Positions 8,636 through 19,676 of a stretch of DNA of 32,251 bases are shown here, one piece after another. Within the stretch, counting starts at the first letter, position 1. Every line of letters begins with the position of its first letter. The position numbers and the translations under genes are program-made. Source of the DNA: Blakeslea trispora (taxonomy: Eukaryota; Mucoromycota; Mucoromycetes; Mucorales; Choanephoraceae); the NCBI GenBank assembly GCA_025331445.1, contig JAIWNE010000211.1, positions 1-32,251 on the forward strand. Reading direction: 5' to 3'. The notes under the pieces were generated by a model. The model searched no databases. It was not told the origin of the DNA and saw only the letters and a list, made by a program, of their open reading frames with translations.

Positions 8636-11600
8636 TGAGTGATAGATCTTCCCTATTGCTCAACTTCGCTTCGCTGAATTGTAACAGCCTAGTGAAGTCA
8701 AACAATCCTCAAACACAAGCCCATTTCATTCGTTATCTTCGCTCCCTCAATTTTGACCTTATGGTCTTTCAGGAAACACATGTCTCCTCTATAAGTCAAT
8801 CGTTTATCAATACTCAGTTCCAAGCTCAACAGGCCCTTTGGACCCATGAGTGTGGACTAGTCTCCTTTTAACCTATGCTTCACCTGTCTGACGACCTACT
8901 GCCGGACATACACAGGGTGATTCTCTCTCAAGTTTCATCCCCCAATCAACTATTCTTACCCTTCCATGTTCTCGGCATCTATGCACCCGCTCACTGCGCA
9001 AGGGAGCGTCGCGAGTTTTTCTACTCTCTATTTGAGACTCTCATGTCTCCTGCATTGGCCTTAGATTTTGACCGATTACTATTTATGGGAGATTTTAACT
9101 ATTCTTATCGCAGACCTAATCTTGGTACTGCTACATCTTTAGAATGAGTCTCCTCGTTGGACACGCATTGCTTCAATGCTTTACAAGCGTTTGGTCTCCA
9201 TGAGATTCCCACTTTTCGGAAGAACGATACCGTCACCTCCACTATTGACTATATCTTCGTGAGTTACTCTTTCAGAATGTGTTAGTCAATGCCAACCTGC
9301 AACTTATCAACCCTGCTTGGACAGACCATTCTCTGTTGTCCGTTCAGATGGCCTTAGCCGCGTCGCCCACAGGGCCTGGACTATGGCGGGCTAACCCGAG
9401 ACTGCTTCAGCTTCCTGAATACCATCACCGGTTGATTGACATCATTCCCTATATCCTGGATAAGGCCACTTCCAAATGCAGTACCCCCCGGATCAATGGG
9501 ACTTCTTCAAAAAAGCCCTCAAGCGGGTCACCAAGTGCTTTGGAGTCAATCGGACAAAAAGTAGAAAGGCTCGCCTACGTGAACTTCAGTCGCAGCGAAA
9601 TCACTTCCTACGTTCCCTACCTTCTGGAGAGGTCCGTCTCACCTTTTTGCGGCCTTTAGAGCAAGAGATTACCATTCTCCAGCAGGAGACCACTGAGAGT
9701 TTAGCTCTTAAGTTGGGACAACGTTGGCGTGAGAAGGGTGAAACTTCGGTTCCCTATTTGAAGCGCCTAGTGCAGCAAAGGCAGGCAACAAGAGGATAAC
9801 AGCCTTCCGTGATGACGAAACAAAGGAGTCTCGTTCCGATTCTGCTTCCATGTTACGTTCGGCGAATCGCTTCTATCAGCAGTCGTACACGGCTGATTTA
9901 GTGGATCCAACTCAGCTGGATGAATACCTCAATGAAGTATTATCTATACCTTGTATCAAGGATGATGATCATCAGTTACTGCTCGCTCCAATCACGATTG
10001 ATGATATCATTACTGTTACCGCTAAGGTTGTCTCCAAACAGAGCAGCCCCGATTCTTATGGTTTTGGATAAGCTTTCCTATACCATTTATATCGCTTCCC
10101 CCTCTTCAGCATTTAGTTGTCTAGGTGTACAACGACGCTTTGTTACGTTGTTTATTTCCTTCCTCTTGGCGAGATGTTCGAGTTCGGCTTCTACCCAAAA
10201 AAGGGGATTTAACCTTACTTCGTAATTGGCGCCCCGTCTCCTTGATCAATTGTGATGCTAAGATTTTCACCAGGATACTGAACGCAAGAATGAAAGACGT
10301 TGCTCCGTCCGTGTTCATTCACTTCCAGACTGGATTCATGCCTGAGCGTTTTATAGCAACTAATGGCCTTCTGGTTAACATGGTAATGGAACACGCTCGT
10401 CGTACTCAGCGAGCTAATGTTGCACTTTTGTTAGACCAAGAGAAGGCGTACGATCGTGTACACCCTCTGTACCTTCGCCGGACCCTTCTTCGTCTTAACT
10501 TTCCGTTGTTTTTGGTTGACTGTTTGATGAATCTTTTCTTTGGTAACAAGGTTCGTGTCAACATCAATGGCTATTTCTCAGATGAAGTAAATCAGCTTCG
10601 AGACCTTCGCCAGGGGGACCCTTTGTCTCCTCTTCTGTTCAATTTTGCCCTTGAGCCTTTTCTCCGGCATATCCTGCAGGACTCGGCTTTTCAAGGTTTT
10701 GCGTTTCATCAGGTTGCCTCGTCCAGCTCACCGCCAACTCTGGAGCCTCTCAGATTTCTGGCTTATGCTGACGATGTGTGCGTGTTCCTGTCTAATGCAG
10801 CTGATTTCCGCTTGCTTCAACACCACCTCGTTAGATACGGCCAAGTATCCAATGTCAAGGTGAATATGCACAAAACTGAGGCGGTTTTCCTGAGTGGTCG
10901 ACCTTCGTCTACATGGCACTCTCTACTGGGATCCTTTGAAATTCACAGCTGGCATGATCGGACTTCCCTTAAAGCTTTACGCTACCTCGGTTTTCCTCTC
11001 ATCAGCTCTTTGTCACAGAGAAAATTAGTGGAACTTCAACTCTTGGATTCTCTTCAGACTATGTGTGACCGGTTCAAAGATAGGAATCCCTCTTTACATG
11101 GCCGAGCCACAGTTGTCAATACTGTTTTTCTGGCGTCATTATGGCATGTTCTTCGAGTGACTTCCTTTCCGCTGTCTTTCTTCAAGAAGATCCGAAGCAT
11201 TACTGGCCGTTTCATCAACCATGGCGTTAAACCCATCTTCCGCTATGATCTACTCTTTCAGTGACTTGTTGAAGGGGGACTAGGTCTATTGGACCCTTTG
11301 GTTCAGCAGGGTAGCCTTTTTGTTCGCTGGATCAAAGAACTGCGCAGACCGTCTACGGGTTCTATTCTCCATTGCTATCTTACTGACCACATCAGCCGTT
11401 TCTTTGTTCACACTCCTTTCTCTGCCTTGTCCTTCTACATTCCTCGTCTAAGAAAATCGTGTGGCCTGGATCAGGGGCATTTCGTCCACGCTTTGTTTTC
11501 CTTTATGGATAAATACTTGGCCAAACTTGCTTTGACAATTTCGGATGACTGCAACCTCTCCACCTTACTTGAACTTCCTCTAGCGGATGGCTTCTCCAAC

Positions 11601-12383
11601 CTCCCGGACGATCATTGGATTGCCGCTTCTCGACCTACTCCTTTGCTTCTGAAGTACTTCTTCACCATTGACGAGTCGCGCAACTGCTTTCGACCATTGC
11701 ATCCACAGGATTAACCGCGGCTCCCTCGACTCTGTTCCAAGCTCAGATCAGTGCTGCTTTCTCCTGGATTATCTCTACAGCCTCGCCTGCTCGCTGCCAT
11801 TCTGCATCCTCCTGGGAGTTTCGCTCCCGTCATTACTCAACCATTTGATGCCTTGTGGGCTCAATCTGAGTTCTGGGATGACTTTTCCAATCGCTCTTTC
11901 CGTGTTTCTCTAGGGGAGACCCTCCTTCAACCGGTTGCCTCCGTACTTCCCTCTCGTACATGGCGCTTCTTTTGGTCGCTGTCATTGATGCCTGAATGTC
12001 GCTCAATGTGGTATCGCATTATCTACAATAAGATCCATTGTCATGCTTCCATTGCCCAGTTTTTGTCCGAGGTTTCCCCTTCCTGCTCTTTTTGCAACAC
12101 CGCTGTGGAGGATCGCCAACATCTGTTGGTTGCATGTCCTGTGAAGTGAGAACTATGGTCTCTCGTACTACGGTCTCGATTTCTTTATAAGTGTTTCCGG
12201 CCTTCTCACATTGTCTCGGCCCTTTGGTCAATGGCTGTCCCGCCCTATGTTCCCGCTAATCAATTCCTCAGCCTTTGCGCTGCTACTGCCCGTGCCGTTT
12301 GGTGTGCTCATTGGGCTTTTATTCGCCAGAATATTCCGTTCACTGAAGCTATAATTATCGCCAAGATCCTTAAACTTAGTTAA
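8635..12383 (+). pseudogene. LINE ORF2: APE endonuclease, reverse transcriptase, Cys/His motif
   Basis: Endonuclease motifs appear in order: SLNCNSL, VFQETHVS, LGIYAPA, FMGDFNYS, STIDYIFVS and WTDHSLL. The RT region is one open frame at 10125-11264: NWRPVSLINCDAKIF, LLDQEKAYDRV (motif A), LRQGDPLSPLLFN (motif B) and FLAYADDVCVF (catalytic YADD at about 10764). The C-terminal CSFCNTAVEDRQHLLVAC is the CX2CX7HX4C motif typical of LINEs. Breaks: stops at 8869, 9145, 11262, 11712 and 12147; frameshifts near 9265, 9475, 9775 and 10040-10120. ORF2 would nick the target and copy the RNA there. As read it is dead, although the RT core is uninterrupted. Confidence 0.88.
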
Positions 12384-12475
12384 TAATCTTCTTTTTATTT
12401 TAATTATTGCTCCAAGCACAACTCTCTTTTGACGTGTGACTTTCCATTCAATTATTAATAAACTAATGATTCTAC

Positions 12476-12488
12476 ACAAAAAAAAAAT
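12476..12488 (+). other. LINE 3' poly(A) tract
   Basis: A run of ten or more A after TTCTACAC, about 20 bp past AATAAA. It marks the 3' end of the LINE. Confidence 0.75.
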
Positions 12489-12697
12489 ACATTGGATATT
12501 TCGTTCTGATTAAGTTCATACTCGGTATTTTTATCAAAATAGATGATTGCAATTGGATAGAATGGACTTCTTTACACAAATATACTTCTTTACAATTGGA
12601 CTGTTTACAGCGAGTATAGAGATTTAGAGGCTTAAAAAAGTGGCTTTTTTAATGGGGGAAAATACTAGGGGAATAGGATTAAAAACTAAGCAAAAAC

Positions 12698-12772
12698 CAG
12701 GCAGAATGGCAGACGAAACGGCAGAAAAAACCAGACAAAATAGTAGGCAGAATGGTAGGCAGAATGGCAGAC
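12698..12772. repeat. Short repeat cluster AGGCAGAATGG
   Basis: AGGCAGAATGG occurs three times (near 12699, 12745 and 12757), with weaker variants in between. It lies downstream of the last exon of the spliced locus on the minus strand. Confidence 0.6.
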
Positions 12773-12790
12773 TTGGTCACAGTGGTTCTA

Positions 12791-13404
12791 TTAAGCTCCT
12801 TTGCACTTAAACGATAGAAATTCACAGGAATAATGGCTATCACAACAATGGAACAGTTAGTTATACTCTTAGTATAGAATAATATAGCTTACTTACATTA
12901 AAAAGACTTAAAGACGGTGTAGGAAGCAGGATACAATACCCAAGGGCAAAAGAAGCTTACAAACAGAAAGAAATCTATAGAGATCGAATGAGTTTTATAT
13001 CAAAAGCGATAATTAATACATTTACTTACGTCTCAAAGGATCATAGCACCCAAATTTCTAACCGGGAACGGTCGTGGTACATAAAACAACTAAAACAGAG
13101 TGATTAGAAAGGTTTTCAGTCATGTCCATGAACTTTACTCACCTTTGTACTGACATCGCCGTGAAAAGATTAAACAATGATAGAAACAGACCGCTAGTTC
13201 TGAAAAAACGGTGAGTTAAATATGAAATGATTTGCTTGTAAAGTCTTACCTTAAGCAATGTAATGATTTACATGAGTCCTCATAGAAAGCAAGACTTAAT
13301 TGAATATTTATAATGAGTGAAATGTCAATTGAGCTTAGAAATAGTACTTACAAATTCTATTTGATCACTTAATAGAAATATATTAGAAAAGAACAAGAAA
13401 AAAG
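12791..13404 (-). pseudogene. Hidden multi-intron locus (five introns), function unknown
   Basis: Five introns follow each other on the minus strand: 13351-13295 (57 nt), 13249-13200 (50), 13142-13090 (53), 13029-12975 (55) and 12896-12837 (60). All begin GTAAG or GTGAG and end TAG, AAG or CAG. Several have branch-like sites (CTAAC, TTCTAAT, TTAACTC). The four internal exons are 45, 57, 60 and 78 nt, all multiples of three. One phase reads through all of them (LAFYEDSCKSLHCL, then TSGLFLSLFNLFTAMSVQ) with stops only at 13043-13041 (TGA) and 12910-12908 (TAA) before a final TAA at 12793-12791. The reading is rich in Leu, Phe, Ser and Cys. I recognise no family. It may be a decayed gene or a spliced non-coding RNA. 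The Helentron 3' end abuts it at 13405. Confidence 0.6.
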
Positions 13405-13410
13405 CTAGCC

Positions 13411-13433
13411 AAGGGATTTGAGCGAAATCCTTT
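13411..13433 (-). repeat. Helentron 3'-terminal hairpin
   Basis: Arms AAGGGATTT and AAATCCTTT (one wobble) around a 5 nt loop, two bases inside the CTAG terminus. Rolling-circle transposons use such a hairpin as the end signal. Confidence 0.6.
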
Positions 13434-13436
13434 GCC

Positions 13437-13447
13437 GGGCGTTTTCT
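13437..13447 (+). repeat. Helentron subterminal inverted repeat, 3' side
   Basis: GGGCGTTTTCT, repeated in inverse at 26026-26036 near the presumed 5' end. Confidence 0.55.
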
Positions 13448-13450
13448 GTT

Positions 13451-13506
13451 AATGGGTGGACGTAACTCCGAAAAGCCACTTTCGGCTTCATTTACGTCCA
13501 CCCATT
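13451..13506. repeat. Large nested hairpin just inside the Helentron 3' end
   Basis: 15 bp perfect arms, AATGGGTGGACGTAA (13451-13465) and its complement (13492-13506), enclose a second hairpin CCGAAA/TTTCGG (13468-13485). It could form a cruciform. Confidence 0.85.
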
Positions 13507-13551
13507 TAATGCGACTTAATATTTATGCTTTATTCGAATTGCTAATTATAT

Positions 13552-15747
13552 TTATAAATTAAAGTGCATGAACAATGGATCATGATAGCTAGTATATGAA
13601 ATGTACCTGCCATCAGTACTATCAGCAATGTTCGTAAAAATGTTATCTATAAATGTTCCATGTTTTGTTGTGCTTTTGATGTTTTCATCCTGACAGTATT
13701 TCAAGCCATACTGAGAAAAGATATCTACGACTGGGTTTCGCTCGTCATCAAAATGTGATTTAAAGTCACCTGCGACAATCTTATGTGCTGTTTCAATCTT
13801 CAGCAAATCTTCTAACTCTATCAAACATCTGTCTAAGCTAAATTTCGGTGATCGATAAACTGATGCAACAAGTAAATCATTGTATATGAATGCTGATATT
13901 GACATCTTATGATTATCGTCATCTGTTACAAGCCTTTGATAAACATTTGTCATCAACTCAAAATCTAAAGTAATGTTATTGATAAAGCAAATACTTCCAT
14001 TTGCACGAGGAGTAGATCCTGCAACATTTGTACGGGAGGATTCTTTAAACTTAGGAAGAGAAAAGCTTTGTTGGGAAGTGGCCCAGGTTTCTGCAAAGAG
14101 AAGAAAGTCAGATACGAGGTATGACTTGTCATTGATGACCTGATCAATATGAGCTTTCAGACTTTGTATAATGTGAAACATCAATTGATATGTATAATTG
14201 TTATTTTTTGTTGTAAGTTTGTCAAAAACTGTTTCCAACTGTACTATCTTTAGTCGATTTAGCTCGATAGTGATTTCATCATTGGTTCGTGGAGGTTTGG
14301 TAGGTTCAAACGTATTACCAATGAGATACAGACCGGAAGCAGATGTTGCTCTGGAACAAGCTACGTACAAAAGAGATCGATTCAATGCTCTGCCAGTTAT
14401 ATCAATACATACTCGATTGTATGTAGAACCTTGACTTTTATGAATGGTAACTGCTTCAGCAACTGTCAAGGGGAATTGAGTTCTTTTGACTGATAAAGAG
14501 CTGTTTGTCCTTCGCTTAACAACAAGTGTAACAGGATCTATGGGTGTCCAAACAGGAGCAGACACAGAGCTAAGACTTGGGTTGTTTGAAATTTCAGCTC
14601 GTTTCTTTTTTCCACAGTTTGCATCATCTAATAAGAGCCAAGCTCTTACAGCTTGCTTTGTGGGTCCAGCATCAAGTGCCGGTGTGTAATAGCCATAGTC
14701 AATTTTCTTAAGTGTGCCTGTTGTTCCATTGATCAAGCCATCACTGGTGTCCAAGTTGTTGGTAATCATGTATTTGCCTCTAACTTTTAGGGTGAGCGAC
14801 ATGTGTAAGCCCATTGATTTGTGAGCTGGAAGATCAGTATTTTGCATGGACTTCAGACGACTTAGCTTAGCAACAGCACTGCCACCTTTACCGACAACTT
14901 GATCATAACAATTGAACTGGAAGCACTCCCCATCAATTTGTGCAAGGATATTGGCATTACAGTTGTTGACAGCATCATTTGTAGAGAACAGTCTGACAAT
15001 GCAATCATCCCTATCTTTTGCAATATCTTGTGGTAGATTTGGGAGCAGTCTTCTTCTAAATATCTTGGCATCATTTTGAGTCATACTTCCCATTGCCATG
15101 TTGTTCAGTGCTTGAGCAAATAATGCATCATCACGCTGTCTCATAATTTGAGTCAGCTTATGCACTTTAGAGCTATGCTAAATCTCTTGAACTCGTAGAT
15201 TGAGAAGTAAGAGATCTGCATTGCTGGATGATGTTAAATATATTGGCGAACCCATAACAGGGGGAGGCTGAAGAAAATCACCAAAGAGAATAACATGTCT
15301 GCCACCAAAAGGTTGTTCCGAGTTAAATATGTCTCTCAATCTTTTGTCAGTCCATGAAAACAGTCTTGAGGATATCATGCTGATTTCGTCGATGATTACA
15401 ACTTTCAGATCAGCCAATGCAATACCAATAGAATGGGAGACGTCAGAACTTAATTCATTTAATTCAAAATGGTTGACTAGAAGGTGGAAATCTGAATGGA
15501 CAGTTTGACCATTGATGTTAAAGGCTGCTTTACCCGTAGGTGCAGTCAGAAGCACAGTAGGACTATTGAAATCTCGATTTGCATCTTCATCGTAATGTCT
15601 GATGAGAGCTTGATAGAGAGTTTAAATTAACATACTCATGCCTGTACCAGCTCCACCTGTCACAAACAGTTTCAAAGGTACAGGACCATCAAACCATTCT
15701 TTGTTATGACGAATATCTTCTACAACATGATTAAGAAACGCACGCTG
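13552..15747 (-). pseudogene. Helentron PIF1-like helicase (C-terminal part) fused to EEP-type endonuclease
   Basis: This is the downstream half of the Rep-helicase protein, from the gypsy insertion site to the stop at 13552. Walker A reads GGAGTGMS: Met (15639-15637) replaces the essential Lys. An in-frame TAA follows at 15624-15622. Then come VVIIDEISMIS (Walker B), FGGRHVILFGDFLQPPP, a TAG at 15180-15178, LTQIMRQRDDALF, and the last helicase motifs VAEAVTIHKSQGST and LLYVACSRA. From about residue 330 of the 537-codon ORF (15165-13552) an endonuclease-like domain follows: FAETW, AGDFKSHFD, GTFIDNIFTNI and SYHDPLF, echoing QET, GDFN, DYIF and SDH of APE-like nucleases. The helicase would unwind donor DNA. 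As read it cannot bind ATP properly. Confidence 0.88.
15743..15747. repeat. Target-site duplication of the gypsy element, left copy
   Basis: CGCTG directly before the 5' LTR. The same five bases follow the 3' LTR at 21939-21943. Removing the element and one copy rejoins the helicase frame. Confidence 0.93.
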
Positions 15748-16254
15748 TGTGGTGATTACACCATATTGAATATAATAATATACTAGAACAATAACTTAAA
15801 TAAGAAGACAATCACTTGTACCAAAATACAACACATAATTAGACATGGGAAATCGACTCATGCAAATAATCAGACTCAAGCAGTATAACCTAAAAGAAGT
15901 ACTTAAATGCTTACTCATAATAAAAAGGTGGGGAAATTACACAAAGCCCAAATCAAAGTTTACCAAACTTAAAGTCCTAATCCAACTGTATTCAGGAACG
16001 GTAAAAATACAGGACAATGGTAGAACACTGGAAGAAGACCTCAACCGTCATATAAAGATTATTTCCCTTATATTTTATGAGAATAAGGATTAGTAAAATC
16101 CATTCACATTCGAGTAGACACAGACTTTAGAAATTGTATAAAAACCACTGTATTATTTAGTTTAGAAACATTATTCCACTTTTAAAGAATAAAAGGATTA
16201 TCAAAGTACTTTCTGTCCCGTTGATTCTTTTATTCATAACCCACATTATTTACA
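15748..16254 (+). repeat. 5' LTR of the gypsy element
   Basis: Starts TGTGGTGATTACACC and ends ATTATTTACA (TG...CA). It carries TATAAAA at 16137-16143 and AATAAA at 16189-16194. An 82-codon ORF (15845-16093) lies inside it. Confidence 0.95.
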
Positions 16255-16297
16255 TTTTTTACTTTGAATATTCTCTTTATTCTCTTACCTGTCTACT

Positions 16298-18362
16298 ATG
16301 TCCAACCAAGAACAATCCAACATGCCTGATACCCAAGGTACTAGCCATATGCGTATTCAAGAAACGGTAACCATGGAGTCAGTCCCAGCCGGTCCAAGAG
16401 CTATTACCTCAGAAGATGCTCAGATGAGCGACATTGATTTTGACGAGAATGACATGTCTACAACGGACGACATTGGTAACAAGGCCATCCTGGAGGTCCA
16501 ACTGGTACTTTACAACTTAAACCAACAAGCCTTGGATTGCGCTATCAAGTTCAACGAAGCCTGGTTGAAGAAAGACAAAGAAAATCTTGATAAGTATAAA
16601 AAATTAACTGATGACATTAATGATCAAATCCGTACATTCAACCAAACTCTTCATAGGGTAAAATCAATCAACACCAAGACAAACCCTATGAAGAGTGAGG
16701 TCGACGCTGAGGCAGCCGACTCATTTCTCCGTCTAAACTACAAGGATCTCCCTCACTTCCAGCTCGAATCATGGTCAAGCAAGCCTTACCCCACAGAACA
16801 TGCCTATCAGTCAGTGGACAATTATCTTTGGGACCTTGAGAAGCTGGTCAACATGAGCTCCAACATCTCGCTGAACAAGCACTGGAAACACATTTTACCT
16901 TTGGTGATCGACGACAAACATGCCAGGTGAATTCAGGACACCGTACGCAACGCTGTGACATGGGAAGAGGCTAAGGAAGCTTTTAAAATGAAGTTCAAAT
17001 CCACACGGGCTACGGTGAACGCTACTACTGAAGCTTTGACTATGACTATGACTAAGAGGGAAACAATCGCTGACTACACCACCAGATTTATAAATAAGTG
17101 CGAACAAGCTGAGTTGGCTCTGGATGAAAAAGGTATTGTAGAACGCTTTGTGGCCTCCATGACCCCCGAGATCCATCACCAAGTCGCCGCTTCTTGGTTG
17201 CCCTTGCGTAGAAGCAACGACCCACGTCAGTGGAATGTGAATGAAGCCGCTGCAGTAGCTAGGGAATTACTTGGTGACTGCGTTGACGATTACTATAGCT
17301 TTTATGATGGTGGTAGATTCGGAAGGGGTAAGACTGTGAACCACTCAAACACAGACACCAACAATAGCCAAAACGGACAATCAAATGTCTCGTCACATTA
17401 TTCAACACGCTCAAATGCTTACTACTGCAAATATCACGGAAAAAATAGTAGCCACACTACTATCAACTGTGACAATAAAAAAAAGCAAGCAAAAAATGTT
17501 TTTTATGGAGAAAGAAACCTACCTCACACTGCTACAATGAATTCTGGGTCCGCTCAGTCACGTTGGGCGGCACAAAGACCTGAAACCTGTCGATACTGCA
17601 AAAAGGACTGGACAAGAGGTCACCGCTGTCCTGAGTATTTCGAAAGTGAGGAATACAAGCGCCGTTTGCAAACAAAGCAGATAAACATGTTGAGAGCATG
17701 TCGAGAGAATAACAATGACAAAGATAACAAGAAAGAGGAAGACGATGACGAGGACATGAACGAGTTCTTGGGTGACGTCGAAGCCTGTAAGTTATCTACT
17801 ATAAACACCACAAAAAGTAATAGCAATTTTAAAATTAATACTCCAATTTTAATAGAAGGAGAGGAGCTATGGGCTCAAGTTGATACTGGTAGTGAAATTA
17901 CCGTAATGAATAAGCAAACTTTTTTAAAGTTAATTCCTATTTTAAATAACATTATCCATCATTACATAAAAAATTTATAAAGCCTATAAACGGGTACTTG
18001 AACTTTGCTGGAGCTAATAATGCTAAAAAGAGAATTGGTCAAACCATTCCATTACAAATTACTTATGGTGATATTAAAACAGAATTTCCCTTTGAAATCA
18101 TGCAATTCAATGAAAGCATGAAATATGACATCTTACTTGGTACAGACACCTTAACTAAATTAAATGTGGGACTATTTGGAGTACAATATGATTGGATACC
18201 TAACCATATCAGAAATGAGGCAATGAACATAAACATCTATCAAGATGATGTGGTTCCTAACAAATGTCCATATGGTACAGACGAAGAGCAACGAAAATAC
18301 AAAGAGGCAATTAAGGACGCATTACAAAAAATGCAGCAATCCCGCCACATTCTTTCTGTAAC
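16298..18362 (+). pseudogene. Gypsy gag and protease
   Basis: Starts at ATG 16298 (MSNQEQSNMPDTQG), 44 bp after the LTR. The gag region has a long helical segment, a single TGA at 16928-16930 in the same frame where Trp is plausible (DDKHAR, stop, IQDTVRN), and the capsid-like WEEAKEAFKMKF...IADYTTRFINKCEQ. Two Cys/His knuckles follow: CKYHGKNSSHTTINC and CRYCKKDWTRGHRC. The protease shows VDTGSEITVMN, then a frameshift in the A-run near 17968, then DILLGTDTL. A second shift near 18350 leads into RT. There is no stop between gag and pol other than the lesions, so the element probably had one gag-pol ORF, as in Tf1/sushi chromoviruses. Confidence 0.88.
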
Positions 18363-19676
18363 TTGCCTGAAGCAATAATTCGACTCCCTATGAAAGAAGA
18401 TGTAGTAATAAAGCTACGTCAATACCCAATCCCATATCAACTTAGACCTTTATTAGATATTGAAATTCAAAAATGGCTCGATAATGGTATTATCAAAAAA
18501 GCTCCTATTAATACTCGCTTCAACAGTCCATTAACACTAGCGGGAAAAAAGGACGCAAATGGAAACAAAACCAAACAACGACCCTGTCTTGATGTCAGAC
18601 AATTAAACCAATACTTACCTAACGATGGATTCCAATTACCGTTAGTAAAAGAGATATTTGAAAGTCTCACAGGATGCATTATATTTAGTACCTTAGATCT
18701 AAAAGGTGCCTATAATCAATTTATGATCCACCCAGATGACCAAGAAAAAACCGCATTCACACATAACCTGCAACAATATGTATTTGTAGGAGCACAATTT
18801 GGCCTGCGCAACATGCCAGGTAACTTTGCAAGGGTAATGACCAACATTATTCAGGGTATGCCATTCGTACATGCGTTCTTAGATGACTTGGTAATTGCGA
18901 GTAAAACAGTGGATGAGCATATTGTCCATGTAAACCGCATCCTCGAAAGATTGACACAAGTCAATCTAATTCTCAATCCAGAAAAATGCTTCTTCTTCAT
19001 GAAGGAAGTATACTTATTGGTGTTTCTCAGTATCCGCAAAGGGTACACGAGTGGATCAAAGAAAATTGACAAATATTGAAGAATGGAAAAAGCCTGAAAA
19101 CAATAAACAGGTCATGTCGCTAATGGGCACTATCAACTACTTTCGCGATTACATTCCAATGGTGTCACAAATAAGTGCTCCAATTGATGCATTAAGAAAT
19201 GAAAAGGATGTCGCCAGTAAATGGGGTCCAGCACAAGATCGTAGTTTTGAACTCTTAAAAAAGGTATTGCAATCCAACAATATCCTCCATCACGCAGATC
19301 TATCACAACCATTCTATCTCCATACTGATGCCTCCAAATATGGTATCGCTGCAGTTCTAACTCAAAGGGATGAATATCAAAGAATCAAACATATTGGTTT
19401 TGTCTCTAGAAGTCTCTCACAATCTGAACGTTTATACAATACGAGTAAACGCGAACTGCTAGCCATTGTCTTCGGTATCAAAAAGTTCCATCAATTCCTT
19501 TATGGACGCGAATTCATTATCTTCACGGATCATCAAGCACTGACATCATTACATACGCAAAAAGTATTGTCGCCACTCATGTATACTTGGCTCGAAACTC
19601 TACTCGCGTATCAATATCAATGTGTGCATATCCCCGGTATTCTTAACGTGTTGCCGGATTGCTTAAGTCGACTCTA
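18363..19676 (+). pseudogene. Gypsy reverse transcriptase and RNase H
   Basis: RT motifs: FNSPLTLAGKKDANGNK, RPCLDVRQLNQYLP, IFSTLDLKGAYNQFMI (motif A), FGLRNMPGNFARVM (motif B) and AFLDDLVIAS (catalytic FLDD, motif C). A frameshift near 19020 splits the thumb before DQRKLTNIEEWKKP. RNase H follows with LHTDASKYGIAAVL, SKRELLAIVFGIKKF and IIFTDHQALTSL. It would copy the element's RNA in virus-like particles. Apart from the one-base shift all key acids are present. Confidence 0.92.

Larger units (their letters stand above)
7290..12488 (+). mobile_element. Non-LTR retrotransposon (two-ORF LINE), degenerate
   Basis: ORF1 (7290-8635) and ORF2 (8635-12383) overlap at TAATG. A 3' UTR of about 95 bp carries AATAAA (12459) and ends in an A-run (12477-12487). 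ORF2 has an APE endonuclease, RT and a C-terminal Cys/His motif; no RNase H domain was seen, which argues against Tad1/I-like clades. The 5' end probably lies upstream in 6552-7289. No target duplication was found by eye. Confidence 0.88.

Noticed and set aside
12698..12772. AGGCAGAATGG repeats as a CRISPR-like array
   Set aside because: Only three imperfect copies, irregular spacing, no spacers; the window is eukaryotic.
15748..15763. TGGTG-ATTA-CACCA near-palindrome at the LTR tip as a separate signal
   Set aside because: It is the normal short inverted terminus region of the LTR and needs no other explanation.
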